From NCBI GenBank assembly GCA_018823415.1, contig JAHJIN010000058.1, positions 1 to 64,000 on the forward strand: a stretch of 64,000 nt of DNA, in the 5' to 3' direction. The stretch comes from Chloroflexota bacterium (lineage in GTDB: Bacteria > Chloroflexota > JAHJIN01). The translations under genes were made by a program, and so were the position numbers. This document shows, one piece after another, positions 16,422 through 24,553 of this stretch (the stretch's first letter is position 1; each line of letters opens with the position of its first letter). The notes below the pieces were generated by a model. That model saw only the letters and a program-made list of their open reading frames with translations. It had not been told where the DNA came from and did not search any database.

Positions 16422-17438
16422 TCACTGGGCGGCCGGGCCGAATAGCCCGAGCCGGGTGCCGATGCCGCGCTCTATCGCCAACTGGTACGTCTTGTAGCAC
16501 ACGCAGACATCTTCGGTGCCCATGCCGATGGGCGAGAAAAAGATGCGCTCGCCCGGGGTTTCGCGACCCGGCGCATCGCCGCACACGATGGCGCCCAGCT
16601 CGGTGATACGCGCGGGCTCGATGAGCCCCTGGTCTATCATCAGTGCGATGACCGGCGTGCCCCGGTGCAGCACGGCCTCCAGGCTGTCTACTACCACCTT
16701 GTCCGAGCGTTGCACCACGGCAAACTCTTCTTCCTGGTATGACCCCACGGCGGCGAACAAGCTGCCCGGCTTGACCCAGGCGTCCTTGACGATGGGCTCG
16801 TCGGCCACGGTCACGGTCACGATAATGTCGGCGTCGCGCACGGCCGCCTCGGGACTGTCCACGGCGCGCACGTCCAACGCCAACTGCCGGTTCATCTCGG
16901 CGGCATACTGGTCGGCGGTCTCGCGGCGCACGTCAAAGGCGCGAACCTGGCGCAGGCCCGGGCACGCGATCTGGAGGGCCTGGAGCTGGGTGCGGGCCTG
17001 GACGCCGGCGCCGATCATGGCGACCGACTCAGCGTCAGGCCGGGCCAGGTAGCGCGCTGCCACGCCGGTGACGGCCCCGGTGCGCATGGCGCTGAGCAGC
17101 GTGCAGTCCATGATCGCCAGCGGGATGCCCTTCCACGAATCGTTGAGGATGAACAGGCCGGTGGCCCGAGGCAGCCCGTAGCGGATCGGATTCTTGGGAA
17201 AGCCGGCGATCCACTTGATGCCAAAGACCTCGTATTCGCCGGCCACATAGGCGGGCATGGCATTGCCTCGGCCCCGCTCGCGCTCGTCCAGGTCCAGCAC
17301 AGTCTTGTGGGGCAAAATGGCCTGCCCCTGGTGGTGCAGCCGGAACGAGTCTTCCACCGCGTCCATGGCCGTGGCCATGTCGATGCCGGTGGCGCGCACG
17401 TCTGCCTGGCTCAAGTATAGAAACTCGATGTCGGTCAT
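16422..17438 (-). CDS. Ornithine cyclodeaminase/mu-crystallin family dehydrogenase
   Basis: 338 residues. The N-terminal part carries PHKTV (substrate-binding Lys region), GIKWIAGFPKN and MRTGAVTGVAARYLA. The Rossmann domain starts at about 135 with MIGAGVQARTQLQAL, and the late PIGMGTEDV is typical. Members cyclise ornithine or reduce cyclic imines (for example pyrroline-2-carboxylate) or act as alanine dehydrogenases with NAD(P)H. The ATG overlaps the MttB-family stop as ATGA, so the two are translationally coupled, suggesting this enzyme acts on the demethylated amine product. Confidence 0.88.
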   Translation of the reverse strand: MTDIEFLYLSQADVRATGIDMATAMDAVEDSFRLHHQGQAILPHKTVLDLDERERGRGNAMPAYVAGEYEVFGIKWIAGFPKNPIRYGLPRATGLFILNDSWKGIPLAIMDCTLLSAMRTGAVTGVAARYLARPDAESVAMIGAGVQARTQLQALQIACPGLRQVRAFDVRRETADQYAAEMNRQLALDVRAVDSPEAAVRDADIIVTVTVADEPIVKDAWVKPGSLFAAVGSYQEEEFAVVQRSDKVVVDSLEAVLHRGTPVIALMIDQGLIEPARITELGAIVCGDAPGRETPGERIFFSPIGMGTEDVCVCYKTYQLAIERGIGTRLGLFGPAAQ

Positions 17439-18889
17439 GATTCGGTCCTCACGCGCGATTCTACTTCGCGCACGATGCGCTCCAGCTCGGCCTCGACATT
17501 GGCCGGCAGAGGATCCACCTGATGCTCGGCCAGGATGTGCTCCACTCGCTCGTGGGCGCGGTCGGCCACGCCCTGGCTACCGGCGCGCTCCCACTTTTCC
17601 CGCGTCTGCCGGTCGCCCAGCGGAGGAAAGAAGTGCTCGCCCTGGAGAAAGCGCATGGTGTGGCGCTGCCCCAGATAGTGACCGCCTGGCCCCACCTGGT
17701 CAATGACGTCCAGCGCCAGGGTGGCGGCGTTCACGTCAACGCCTTCCAGTACGCGATACAGCCCGCCGATGATCTCGTCGTCGATGACCAAGCTTTCCTC
17801 GCTGATGGTCAGCGCGCCTTCCATGGTGCCGGGGTAAAAGATCTTGTTCACGCCGCCCAGCGCGGCCATGGTGAGCACCGTCGCCTTTTCATAGCCGGCC
17901 TGGATGTCCAGCAGCTTGGAGTCGGTGGCCGAGGCGGTGCCTCGGCAGGGAATGTCGTAAAAGTGGGCGATCTGGGCGCTGGCGACGTTGATCAGCCCCA
18001 TCTCGATGGCGCCGATGGCGATGCGGCCCACGCGCATGTCCATCACCGAGCCGCAGGTGCCGTACCACACCGGGTTGCCCGGGTTGGCAAGCTGGATGAT
18101 GGTGATGCCGCTGATCACGTCGGCGGTTTGCTGGGCCAGCAGGCCGGCCAGGGTCACCGGCGCGGTAGCGCCGGCCTGCGGCTCGCTGGTCACGTCGATG
18201 GGCAGGCCGTATTTGGCAAATTCGAGCATGCCCTCGATCTGGTCGCGGTCGTGGCGGAGGGGGGCCACCGGGTTGGCCGTGGTAAAGGTGAACGGCCGGC
18301 GCCGCAGCTCGGCCTCGCCCCCGGCGATGGCGGTCACCATACGCAGGCAGTCTTGGGCCAGTATGCGCTCGCGAGAGGTGGCCTTGATGACCTTGCTGGA
18401 ATTGCGCACCGATTCCAGGTAGCCATAGACGTGCGCCGCGCCCAGGGGTACTCCGTCGATCTGGGGCATGATGGCCCCCGAATGCAACAGGTGATAGTGC
18501 GGCAGCGCGTCGGCCAGCTTGACCAGGTGCCCCACGTCTTGCAGCGTGGTGCGATGCGTGGTGCCGGTGGCATAGTCGTAGCAGTTGAGCCGGCCGATCA
18601 TGGGCTCATAGTGCAAGGCCGTGGTCGATACGGCCACGTTGTGGGCCGGGTTGCGGGCATAGACGGTAAAAGAAGACGGGGTCTGCCGCAGGGCTTGCTC
18701 GATAACATAGCCCGGGATGCGGCAGCGCCCCGTTTCGTCATCTATGCGCGCGCCGGCCCGGCGCAGCAGGTCGCAGGCCGCCGACGACTGGACCGAGACG
18801 CCAGTGTTCCACAGGATCTCGAGCGCCGCCTGGTGGATGGCATAGACCTGCTCGTCTGAAAGCACCTTTAATGCCGGTCGAAAGCGCAT
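17435..18889 (-). CDS. MttB (trimethylamine methyltransferase) family protein without pyrrolysine
   Basis: 484 residues, full length for the family. The C-terminal half shows the conserved GTCGSVMDMRVGRIAIG (277-293) and ATDSKLLDIQAGYEKA (321-336), around the place where true MttB has pyrrolysine. There is no in-frame UAG. Pyrrolysine-free MttB homologues are known to demethylate quaternary amines such as glycine betaine, proline betaine, carnitine and butyrobetaine (MtgB, MtpB, MtcB, MtyB). The substrate here is not predictable. It probably shares the corrinoid protein encoded at 15589-16251, and it is coupled to a cyclodeaminase-family gene. Confidence 0.92.
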   Translation of the reverse strand: MRFRPALKVLSDEQVYAIHQAALEILWNTGVSVQSSAACDLLRRAGARIDDETGRCRIPGYVIEQALRQTPSSFTVYARNPAHNVAVSTTALHYEPMIGRLNCYDYATGTTHRTTLQDVGHLVKLADALPHYHLLHSGAIMPQIDGVPLGAAHVYGYLESVRNSSKVIKATSRERILAQDCLRMVTAIAGGEAELRRRPFTFTTANPVAPLRHDRDQIEGMLEFAKYGLPIDVTSEPQAGATAPVTLAGLLAQQTADVISGITIIQLANPGNPVWYGTCGSVMDMRVGRIAIGAIEMGLINVASAQIAHFYDIPCRGTASATDSKLLDIQAGYEKATVLTMAALGGVNKIFYPGTMEGALTISEESLVIDDEIIGGLYRVLEGVDVNAATLALDVIDQVGPGGHYLGQRHTMRFLQGEHFFPPLGDRQTREKWERAGSQGVADRAHERVEHILAEHQVDPLPANVEAELERIVREVESRVRTES

Positions 18890-18900
18890 GGGGTTGGCTC

Positions 18901-19941
18901 CTACATGGTGACGATGACCCGGTATGTATCGGGCCGGATGGCCGCTTGCAGGGCTTCTACCAGCCGGTCAAAGGGCAGCACCAGCGAGATAAACGGCTTG
19001 ACATCGACGAGCCCCCGCGAGATCAGGCGCACGGCTTGCAGCACGTCGTCTTTGTCCTGGCTCATGGAGCCGGTGAGTACGATCTCGTTGCTGTGAAACG
19101 GATTCGGGTCGATGGTGATCCTGGCGCTGCGTGGGTGGATGCTGGCATAGACGTGGATGCGCCCGCCCTTGGCGGCGGCGTCGATGGACTGCTCCACGGC
19201 CGCGGCTATGCTCACGGCGCAAAAGATCACATCGGCCCCGCGACCATGCGTCAGCCCGCGCACCTGTTCGGCAAAGGGCTTTTCGAGAGGATTGATGATG
19301 GCATCGGCGCCCATCTGCCGGGCAAAGGCCGCGCGCGTGGGGTCGATCTCGCTGACGATGACCCTGGCGCCGGCCTGCTTGCAGAGCAGCAGGTGCAGCA
19401 TGCCCATCACGCCGGCGCCCACCACCACCACATTGTCGGCCCGTTGCACCCGGGCCTTGCGCACGCTACGCAACACGCAGGCCAGCGGCTCGGTGAGGCT
19501 GATCTCTTCATAGGACGCGCCGTTGGTGGTCTGGTAGAGCTGATAGTCGTCCAGCAGGATGTATTCGGCCAGACCGGCCGGGCCGGGCACATCAGTCTCG
19601 CGAAAGGACTTGCGCATATTGTCGCAGATGTTGTCCATGCCGCGCCGGCAAGACTCGCAGTAGCCGCATCGGATCAGCGGCGACGCCATCACCTTGTCCC
19701 CGATCTGGGCATCGGTATAGACGTACTGGCCCACCTTGACCAGCTCGCCCGAGACCTCGTGCCCACCGGCCAGCGGGTAGAACTTTTCCTCGCCGGTGAA
19801 CACGCGCTGCTCCCACGTGCACAAGGCACAGGCTTTGACCTTGACCAACACCTGACGGGGGCCGGGTTCGGGGATGGGTAACTCGTCGATTCGTATTTCT
19901 CCAGGGGCGACGAAAACCGCCCGCTTGTATGTATCTGTCAC
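18901..19941 (-). CDS. Zinc-dependent medium-chain alcohol/sorbitol-type dehydrogenase
   Basis: 346 residues. Catalytic zinc ligands are in ALCTWE and GGHEVSG, the structural zinc site is CGYCESCRRGMDNIC, and the NAD-binding loop is VVVGAGVMGMLHL. This is the sorbitol/threonine dehydrogenase branch of the MDR superfamily, which oxidises secondary alcohols with NAD(P). It starts ten bases after the aldolase stop and ends 11 bp before the MttB-family gene, so it bridges the sugar and methylamine parts of the operon. Confidence 0.9.
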   Translation of the reverse strand: MTDTYKRAVFVAPGEIRIDELPIPEPGPRQVLVKVKACALCTWEQRVFTGEEKFYPLAGGHEVSGELVKVGQYVYTDAQIGDKVMASPLIRCGYCESCRRGMDNICDNMRKSFRETDVPGPAGLAEYILLDDYQLYQTTNGASYEEISLTEPLACVLRSVRKARVQRADNVVVVGAGVMGMLHLLLCKQAGARVIVSEIDPTRAAFARQMGADAIINPLEKPFAEQVRGLTHGRGADVIFCAVSIAAAVEQSIDAAAKGGRIHVYASIHPRSARITIDPNPFHSNEIVLTGSMSQDKDDVLQAVRLISRGLVDVKPFISLVLPFDRLVEALQAAIRPDTYRVIVTM

Positions 19942-19950
19942 GCTTGCTCC

Positions 19951-20745
19951 TTAGTCAAGATATTTCAGGGCCGCGTCCACGGTGGCGTCCTGGTGAATGA
20001 TGGCGGCGATGGCGGCAGTGATCTTGGCCGGCTCGGGATGACGCCAGATGTTGCGGCCCACGGCCACGCCGCTGGCGCCGGCCTGTATGGCTTCCTGGAT
20101 GCTGCTCAGCAGGTCGCGGGGGTTCTTGGACTTGCCGCCGCCCAGCACCACGATGGGCACATAGATGCGCTCCACGATGCTGCGGAAACTGTCCACATCG
20201 CCGCTATACGTGGTCTTGATGAAATCCACGCCCATTTCCGCACCGATGCGGCAGGCGTGGCCAATGTTCTCGGGCGTCCACATCTCGGCCGGGTTCTCAA
20301 AGCCGCCGGGCAGCATCTCGGCCATCACCGGCACGTTCCATTCGGCGCACTGGGCGACGAGCGAGGCCAGGTAGGGCAGCGTCTCGTTCTCGAACATGGA
20401 GCCGGGCATGCCCATGCTGCCCACGGCGTCGGCGCCCACGCGCAGGGCGTCGTACACGTCATAGAGGAGTTTGGACGGACTGGGGTCGGCGGCCAGCTTG
20501 GTGGAACCGCCGTCCACGCGCAGGATGATGCCCAGGTCGCCAATTTCCTCGGCGAACTGACTCACCACGCCATAGGTGGTGAGCAGGGCATCGGCGCCGC
20601 CGGCGCGGATCTGCCGGATCACCTGGCCGGGCTTTTCCGTCCCTTCCATCATCCCAAACGCGCCGGGGTGGTCCATGGCTACGATCAGGGTCTTGTCGTC
20701 CTCACGAAAGATGTGGTTCCAACGATGGGTTTTGAGTCCTAACAT
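19951..20745 (-). CDS. Class I aldolase of the DhnA/FbaB/LsrF family
   Basis: 264 residues starting MLGLKTHRWN at 20745. A DeoC/FbaB-type barrel: AMDHPGAF near the start, the Schiff-base lysine K177 in GVDFIKTTYSG, and the phosphate-binding end VVLGGGKSKN and ASGVAVGRNIW. Relatives cleave fructose 1,6-bisphosphate, phosphorylated AI-2, or related keto-sugar phosphates. It lies between the PTS permease and a sugar-alcohol-type dehydrogenase, which suggests a tagatose- or ketose-phosphate substrate made by the PTS pathway (inference). Confidence 0.85.
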   Translation of the reverse strand: MLGLKTHRWNHIFREDDKTLIVAMDHPGAFGMMEGTEKPGQVIRQIRAGGADALLTTYGVVSQFAEEIGDLGIILRVDGGSTKLAADPSPSKLLYDVYDALRVGADAVGSMGMPGSMFENETLPYLASLVAQCAEWNVPVMAEMLPGGFENPAEMWTPENIGHACRIGAEMGVDFIKTTYSGDVDSFRSIVERIYVPIVVLGGGKSKNPRDLLSSIQEAIQAGASGVAVGRNIWRHPEPAKITAAIAAIIHQDATVDAALKYLD

Positions 20746-20775
20746 GGTTGTCTCCAGTTTACTAGGTTCGAACAG

Positions 20776-20822
20776 GCGTGATGCGTGAGACGCGTCACTT
20801 GGTCACGAATCACGCATCACGC
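20776..20822. repeat. Perfect 13-bp inverted repeat between PTS permease and aldolase genes
   Basis: GCGTGATGCGTGA (20776-20788) is the exact reverse complement of TCACGCATCACGC (20810-20822), with a 21-base loop that holds further partial copies (GACGCGTCAC, GGTCACGA). The unit has a seven-base period. On the minus strand it lies in the gap after the PTS permease and before the aldolase, where it could act as an mRNA hairpin separating the two operon segments. Confidence 0.7.
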
Positions 20823-20852
20823 AAGTCGTCGAATGTCAGTCAACCGGGTTGA

Positions 20853-22637
20853 CTATCTAAAGAATCCAGTCCAGATCATGGCCCCGGTCTCGGGATCGAT
20901 CCCCGGAAAGATGGGGTAGGAGAACACAATGCCAATGAGGATCACGGCCACCATGATCAGGGTGGGCGAGACGTTCTTTTTCGCCAGCAGCCACCAGATG
21001 AACAGCACCAGCAGCAGTGGCAGCAGGTTGGGCATAAAGCTGTCAAAGATCTTTTGCAGTTCAAAGGTGGTGCCGCCGATGTTAAAAGCCAGCGCCGTGG
21101 AGAGGCTGACAAAGCTCACGGTCAACGCGCCCATGATAAAGTTCCCCAGCACGCCGGCCCCCACGATGATCTTTTGCAGGGTGCCGCTGCGCAGGATGTT
21201 GGTCACGGCCGCGCGGCCCTGAACATAGCCCTGCCACCAGAGGAGCCAGCCCACACCCCAGACGAACGCAGCTACGGCCACAGCGTAAAAGATGGGGCCA
21301 ACGATGTTGCCGCTGGTGGTGCTCATGGCCCCACCTGTGGCGAGGCTAATGCCGATAGCCAGGGCGATGGGGATGACGATGCCCTGCTGGATCGTGTCGC
21401 CGATGCCAGCCATCGGTCCCATGAGGCCAGTCTTGACGCCGTTGATGGCCTCGTCGCTGATTTCGGCCCCGCCAGCGCGTTCTTCTTCCATCGCAATGAC
21501 GATGCCGTGGATGACACCGCCGATGTCTGGCTGGGTATTAAAGAACACCAGGTGCCGCTTGAGGGCGGCGCTGATGTCTTCCTGGCTCTTGTAGAGCTTG
21601 GCGATGATGGGCGTCATGCTATGGGCAAAGCCCATGCCCTGCATGCGCTCCCAGTTGTAAGTGGAATGCGAAAGGAACAGCCAGCGCAGCCAGGCCTGGA
21701 ACACATCGCCCCGAGTTAGCAAGCGTGGACCTTCGCGGGCCAGGGCGCTCTCGGCTGCCGCACCCTCGTCTCGGCCGAATCCCTCGGTGAACAGCACGTG
21801 CATAAACGCGATACACGCGCCTACGACTGCCAGGATCACCAGATTAACGTTGGTCATGAGCGTGGCGATGATAAAGCCGAGGAAAAAGTACGGCCACACG
21901 TTGCCTCGGAAGAGGAACTTGAGGTTAAGGGCAATACCGAGGGCAGATAGCATGCCGCTGGCGGCATAGAGGCCGCTCATCACCCAGATGGCGTTCTGAC
22001 CGATCCAGTTCAGGGCATCGGCCACGGCCTGGGACCCCAGATAGGCCGCCAGCATCACCGGCACGGCATAGAGCACAAAGAGGAACGGCTGAGAAAAGAT
22101 CCAGTTACTCCGTGCCACCCATTTGATGTTGGCTTGCTCGGCAAAGCGGTCTGCCCAGTGGGGGATGATGGAGCACAGGGACATGCGCAGCGACCAGGTG
22201 AGGCCGCCCAGCAAGCCCAACGGTGCGGCCAGGGCCAGGGCCGCTTCGATGTCTAGCCCGGCACCCAGGGCCAGGGCAGTGCCCAGATAGCCGGCCAGGC
22301 CCGGGTCGCCCGGCAACGAGCCGCCGGCCGAGATCCAGCCCAGGTACAAGATATTGATGTTGGCGCCGATGGCGATACCAGCCGCCGGCTGGCCCATGAT
22401 CAGGCCCACCAACGTGCCGGCCACCAGCGGCCGATACAGCACGGTAAAGCCCAGGTTGGCAAACCAGGGCGACATGGAAAAATAGTACAACACACCGATG
22501 ATGATGGCCATGAACAGGCTCATCTGTACCGGCGCCTCCTGGGTGATCGGTGCCGCCTTGACGACGCCAAAGCTCAGGAACAAGAGCGCCAGGCTCATAA
22601 TGAAGGCCATTCCCATCTGCTTACGAGATACACTCAT
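20853..22637 (-). CDS. PTS mannose/sorbose-family permease, fused IIC-IID
   Basis: The ATG at 22637 (MSVSRKQMGM, 594 aa) follows GGAGAGGAG. Residues 38-285 match a IIC domain (GQPAAGIAIGANINILYLG and many helices). A short hydrophilic linker (286-307) leads into a IID domain (308-594) with HSTYNWERMQGMGFAHSM, EEERAGG and MGPMAGIGDTIQQG. Both halves together form the membrane channel for sugar uptake with phosphorylation. IIC and IID are normally separate genes (manY, manZ), so the fusion is unusual. Residues 8-28 add an extra hydrophobic, signal-like segment. Confidence 0.92.
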   Translation of the reverse strand: MSVSRKQMGMAFIMSLALLFLSFGVVKAAPITQEAPVQMSLFMAIIIGVLYYFSMSPWFANLGFTVLYRPLVAGTLVGLIMGQPAAGIAIGANINILYLGWISAGGSLPGDPGLAGYLGTALALGAGLDIEAALALAAPLGLLGGLTWSLRMSLCSIIPHWADRFAEQANIKWVARSNWIFSQPFLFVLYAVPVMLAAYLGSQAVADALNWIGQNAIWVMSGLYAASGMLSALGIALNLKFLFRGNVWPYFFLGFIIATLMTNVNLVILAVVGACIAFMHVLFTEGFGRDEGAAAESALAREGPRLLTRGDVFQAWLRWLFLSHSTYNWERMQGMGFAHSMTPIIAKLYKSQEDISAALKRHLVFFNTQPDIGGVIHGIVIAMEEERAGGAEISDEAINGVKTGLMGPMAGIGDTIQQGIVIPIALAIGISLATGGAMSTTSGNIVGPIFYAVAVAAFVWGVGWLLWWQGYVQGRAAVTNILRSGTLQKIIVGAGVLGNFIMGALTVSFVSLSTALAFNIGGTTFELQKIFDSFMPNLLPLLLVLFIWWLLAKKNVSPTLIMVAVILIGIVFSYPIFPGIDPETGAMIWTGFFR

Positions 22638-22683
22638 GGTTGCTTCTCCTCTCCTGTAGGAGTAGAATAGTGGTGCTATCTGG

Positions 22684-23211
22684 TTAGAGCTTGCGGGCCA
22701 GGTCCGCAAAGGACCTGGACTTTTCGCCGGGCACTGTCAGCAGCGTGATGTCCACGCCCTGGCCCAGCAGGTATTTGAGGATCGCGATCTCGGGTTCTGA
22801 AACGGCAATGTTCTTGAATATGTTCTTGCGACCGGGCGCGCTGCCGATCCCGCCAATGTTCAGGGCGGCATAGCGCAGGCCGCCGTCATAGAGCGCCTGG
22901 GCGGTCTGGGGTGTTTTCATCAGCACCATCGTCGTTTTGCGGTCCGGCGTGTCTGCACTCAGGATACGGATGCCCTCGGCAATCGACACGGCTCCCACCT
23001 GGATACCCGACGGCGCCGACAGGCGCAGAACTTCCTGCATAAACGGGTCCGCCGCCACGTTGTCATCCACAATGACGATGCGTGTAAACCGCCGATGTTT
23101 GCACCACACGGCCACCACTTGCCCATGGATCAGACGATCATCGATCCGCACCAATCCCAACTCGTCGATAGCCCTCACCTCCTTTCCATGTTGATTCGCG
23201 CTGTAGATCAT
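22684..23211 (-). CDS. PTS mannose/sorbose-family IIB component
   Basis: Up to 175 residues. The phosphorylated histidine lies in RIDDRLIHGQ (H29), followed by IVIVDDNVAADPF and GGIGSAPGRKN, all typical of IIB. It takes phosphate from IIA and gives it to the sugar. The start is unclear. ATG 23211 has no good ribosome site, while a perfect AAGGAGGTG lies inside the frame eight bases before an ATC codon at 23169, which would give the usual short IIB N-terminus (see findings). Confidence 0.9.
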   Translation of the reverse strand: MIYSANQHGKEVRAIDELGLVRIDDRLIHGQVVAVWCKHRRFTRIVIVDDNVAADPFMQEVLRLSAPSGIQVGAVSIAEGIRILSADTPDRKTTMVLMKTPQTAQALYDGGLRYAALNIGGIGSAPGRKNIFKNIAVSEPEIAILKYLLGQGVDITLLTVPGEKSRSFADLARKL

Positions 23212-23257
23212 TGGCGAGGGCAGTTCGTGCGTACCTCTCGCCTTGATGGCGGTCCGA

Positions 23258-23653
23258 TCACCGGTTCAGCAGCGGGCCGAGGTTTTTGACTGACGCCTGG
23301 CCCAGTTCGGTGATCTCGGCTGCCAGTTCTGACAAGGAAGCCTCATCCCGCGTCATGATCAATTCGAGGAGCATGGGCAGGTTGGCCCCGGTGACACATT
23401 CCACATTGTCCTTGAGCACCTGGCGCACGCTCACATTGTATGGCGTGCCGCCAAACAGGTCGATGAGGATGAGCGTCTCTTCGTCGGCGATGGGCTGCAA
23501 CACCGCGTCCAGCCGGGCGCCAAAGGATTCTGGGCTTTCGCCCGGCTCCAGAGTCACGGCGTGCAGCCCCTCGATGGGGCCGGTGATCATCTCGGCGGCC
23601 CGAATCAGCGCCTCGCTCAGGTCAGCGTGGGAAACGACAACAATGTGGATCAT
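23258..23653 (-). CDS. PTS mannose/sorbose-family IIA component
   Basis: 131 residues starting MIHIVVVSHADL at 23653. The phosphorylated His9 is in VVSHADLSEAL, and LIDLFGGTPYN is the conserved EIIA-Man loop. It receives phosphate from HPr and passes it to IIB. It begins two bases after the gntR stop codon, so it is cotranscribed with the regulator. Confidence 0.93.
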   Translation of the reverse strand: MIHIVVVSHADLSEALIRAAEMITGPIEGLHAVTLEPGESPESFGARLDAVLQPIADEETLILIDLFGGTPYNVSVRQVLKDNVECVTGANLPMLLELIMTRDEASLSELAAEITELGQASVKNLGPLLNR

Positions 23654-23655
23654 GA

Positions 23656-24396
23656 CTATTCGTACCCTTCTAGGGACATGCTCATGCGATACCATTCGCC
23701 GCAATATGCGGCCTGGGAAAACTCGAGGATTTCCTGGGTATCCAGGAACGTGCTGCGTTCGGCACGCAGCACCGCAGCCGGATAAGACAGGTGCAGCAAT
23801 TCCATCTCGTGCGTGCTGGCCAGTGCCGAGTATACCTGTTCCTCGGCCCGGTCGATCCGCAGGCCATACGTGGTACGCAGCAATTCCAGCATGGACAGTT
23901 CGGCCAGATTGTACTGCAAGAGGCCCGGACACAAACGATGATTGAGGTAGACCGTATGTAAGGCCAGGGGGACATTGTTGACCAGGCGCAAGCGCTCCAG
24001 GCGTACCACCTGGTCATCTGGCTGCAAAGACATGGCTCGCCGCACTGCTGGCGGTGGATTGGGCACCAGTTCAGCGCTCAGCAGGCGGCTGGAAGGCGTC
24101 ATGCCCATGCGCCGGATGTCACTGCTAAAGCCAGCCAGCGAGACCTGCACGATCAAACCCTGGCGCGGTGAGGCCACAAACGCGCCGCGCCCAGGCACCA
24201 CTTCGATGAGGCCCTCCTGACCGAGGGCACGCAGGGCTTCGCGTACGGTGGTGCGGCTGAGGTCAAACTCGTCGCAGAGCTGGCGTTCCGAGGGCAGCGG
24301 ATCACCGGCTTGCAGTTGGCCTTCCTCGATCTGGGTCGCCAGGAGGTCCTTCAACTGCAGGTACAAGGGAGAGGGACTGTAACGGTCGATGCTCAC
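23656..24396 (-). CDS. GntR/HutC-family regulator with UTRA ligand domain
   Basis: 246 residues. Residues 8-76 form a winged helix-turn-helix (YLQLKDLLATQIEEGQL, then LSRTTVREALRALGQEGLIE). Residues 90-240 are a UTRA domain, which in relatives (DasR, NagR) binds sugar phosphates. It is the first gene of the PTS operon and probably controls both this operon and the divergent HPr-EI operon. A 14-bp palindrome just inside its transcript is the likely operator. Confidence 0.92.
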   Translation of the reverse strand: MSIDRYSPSPLYLQLKDLLATQIEEGQLQAGDPLPSERQLCDEFDLSRTTVREALRALGQEGLIEVVPGRGAFVASPRQGLIVQVSLAGFSSDIRRMGMTPSSRLLSAELVPNPPPAVRRAMSLQPDDQVVRLERLRLVNNVPLALHTVYLNHRLCPGLLQYNLAELSMLELLRTTYGLRIDRAEEQVYSALASTHEMELLHLSYPAAVLRAERSTFLDTQEILEFSQAAYCGEWYRMSMSLEGYE

Positions 24397-24431
24397 CGAG
24401 CGCCTCCGTCACGGGTTGGCAATCACCCCGG

Positions 24432-24445
24432 CTGGTACGTACCAG
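24432..24445. promoter_or_regulatory. Palindromic operator for the GntR/UTRA regulator
   Basis: CTGGTACGTACCAG is a perfect 14-bp palindrome. Its CTGGT-N4-ACCAG form is the same as the dre sites bound by DasR and NagR (CTGGTCTAGACCAG type; from memory). It begins a few bases downstream of the predicted gntR transcription start, where binding would block that promoter. Confidence 0.7.
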
Positions 24446-24455
24446 TCATGACCGC

Positions 24456-24484
24456 ATTGTACCACGAAATTCTGGCAATGTCAA
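24456..24484 (-). promoter_or_regulatory. Promoter of gntR and the PTS operon
   Basis: Read on the minus strand: TTGACA (24484-24479), a 17-base spacer and TACAAT (24461-24456). The predicted start is near 24449, with the operator palindrome immediately downstream. Confidence 0.75.
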
Positions 24485-24492
24485 GATCAGAC

Positions 24493-24520
24493 TTGACAGC
24501 CGGGGCACTTGGGCTATAAT
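24493..24520 (+). promoter_or_regulatory. Promoter of ptsH-ptsI
   Basis: TTGACA (24493-24498), a 16-base spacer and a consensus TATAAT (24515-24520). The two divergent -35 boxes are only eight bases apart, so the promoters are back to back and may compete for polymerase. Confidence 0.8.
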
Positions 24521-24553
24521 GCATTTGGCAGTTCAAAAAGGAGGAGCGACATC

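Noticed and set aside
17522-18859. A 445-residue open frame on the plus strand opposite the MttB-family gene
   Set aside because: The composition is Gly/Ala/His/Arg-rich with no domain pattern, and the opposite frame has strong MttB motifs. It is an antisense shadow from high GC. The same applies to the long frames at 14000-15655 (plus), 4715-5953 (plus) and 25327-26946 (minus).
14228-18889. Pyrrolysine (UAG readthrough) in the two methyltransferase genes
   Set aside because: Both frames are full length with no internal amber codon, and no pylTSBCD-like gene was seen.
20760-20780. A tRNA end, because GGTTCGAACAGG resembles a T-loop
   Set aside because: No acceptor, D or anticodon stems can be drawn around it.
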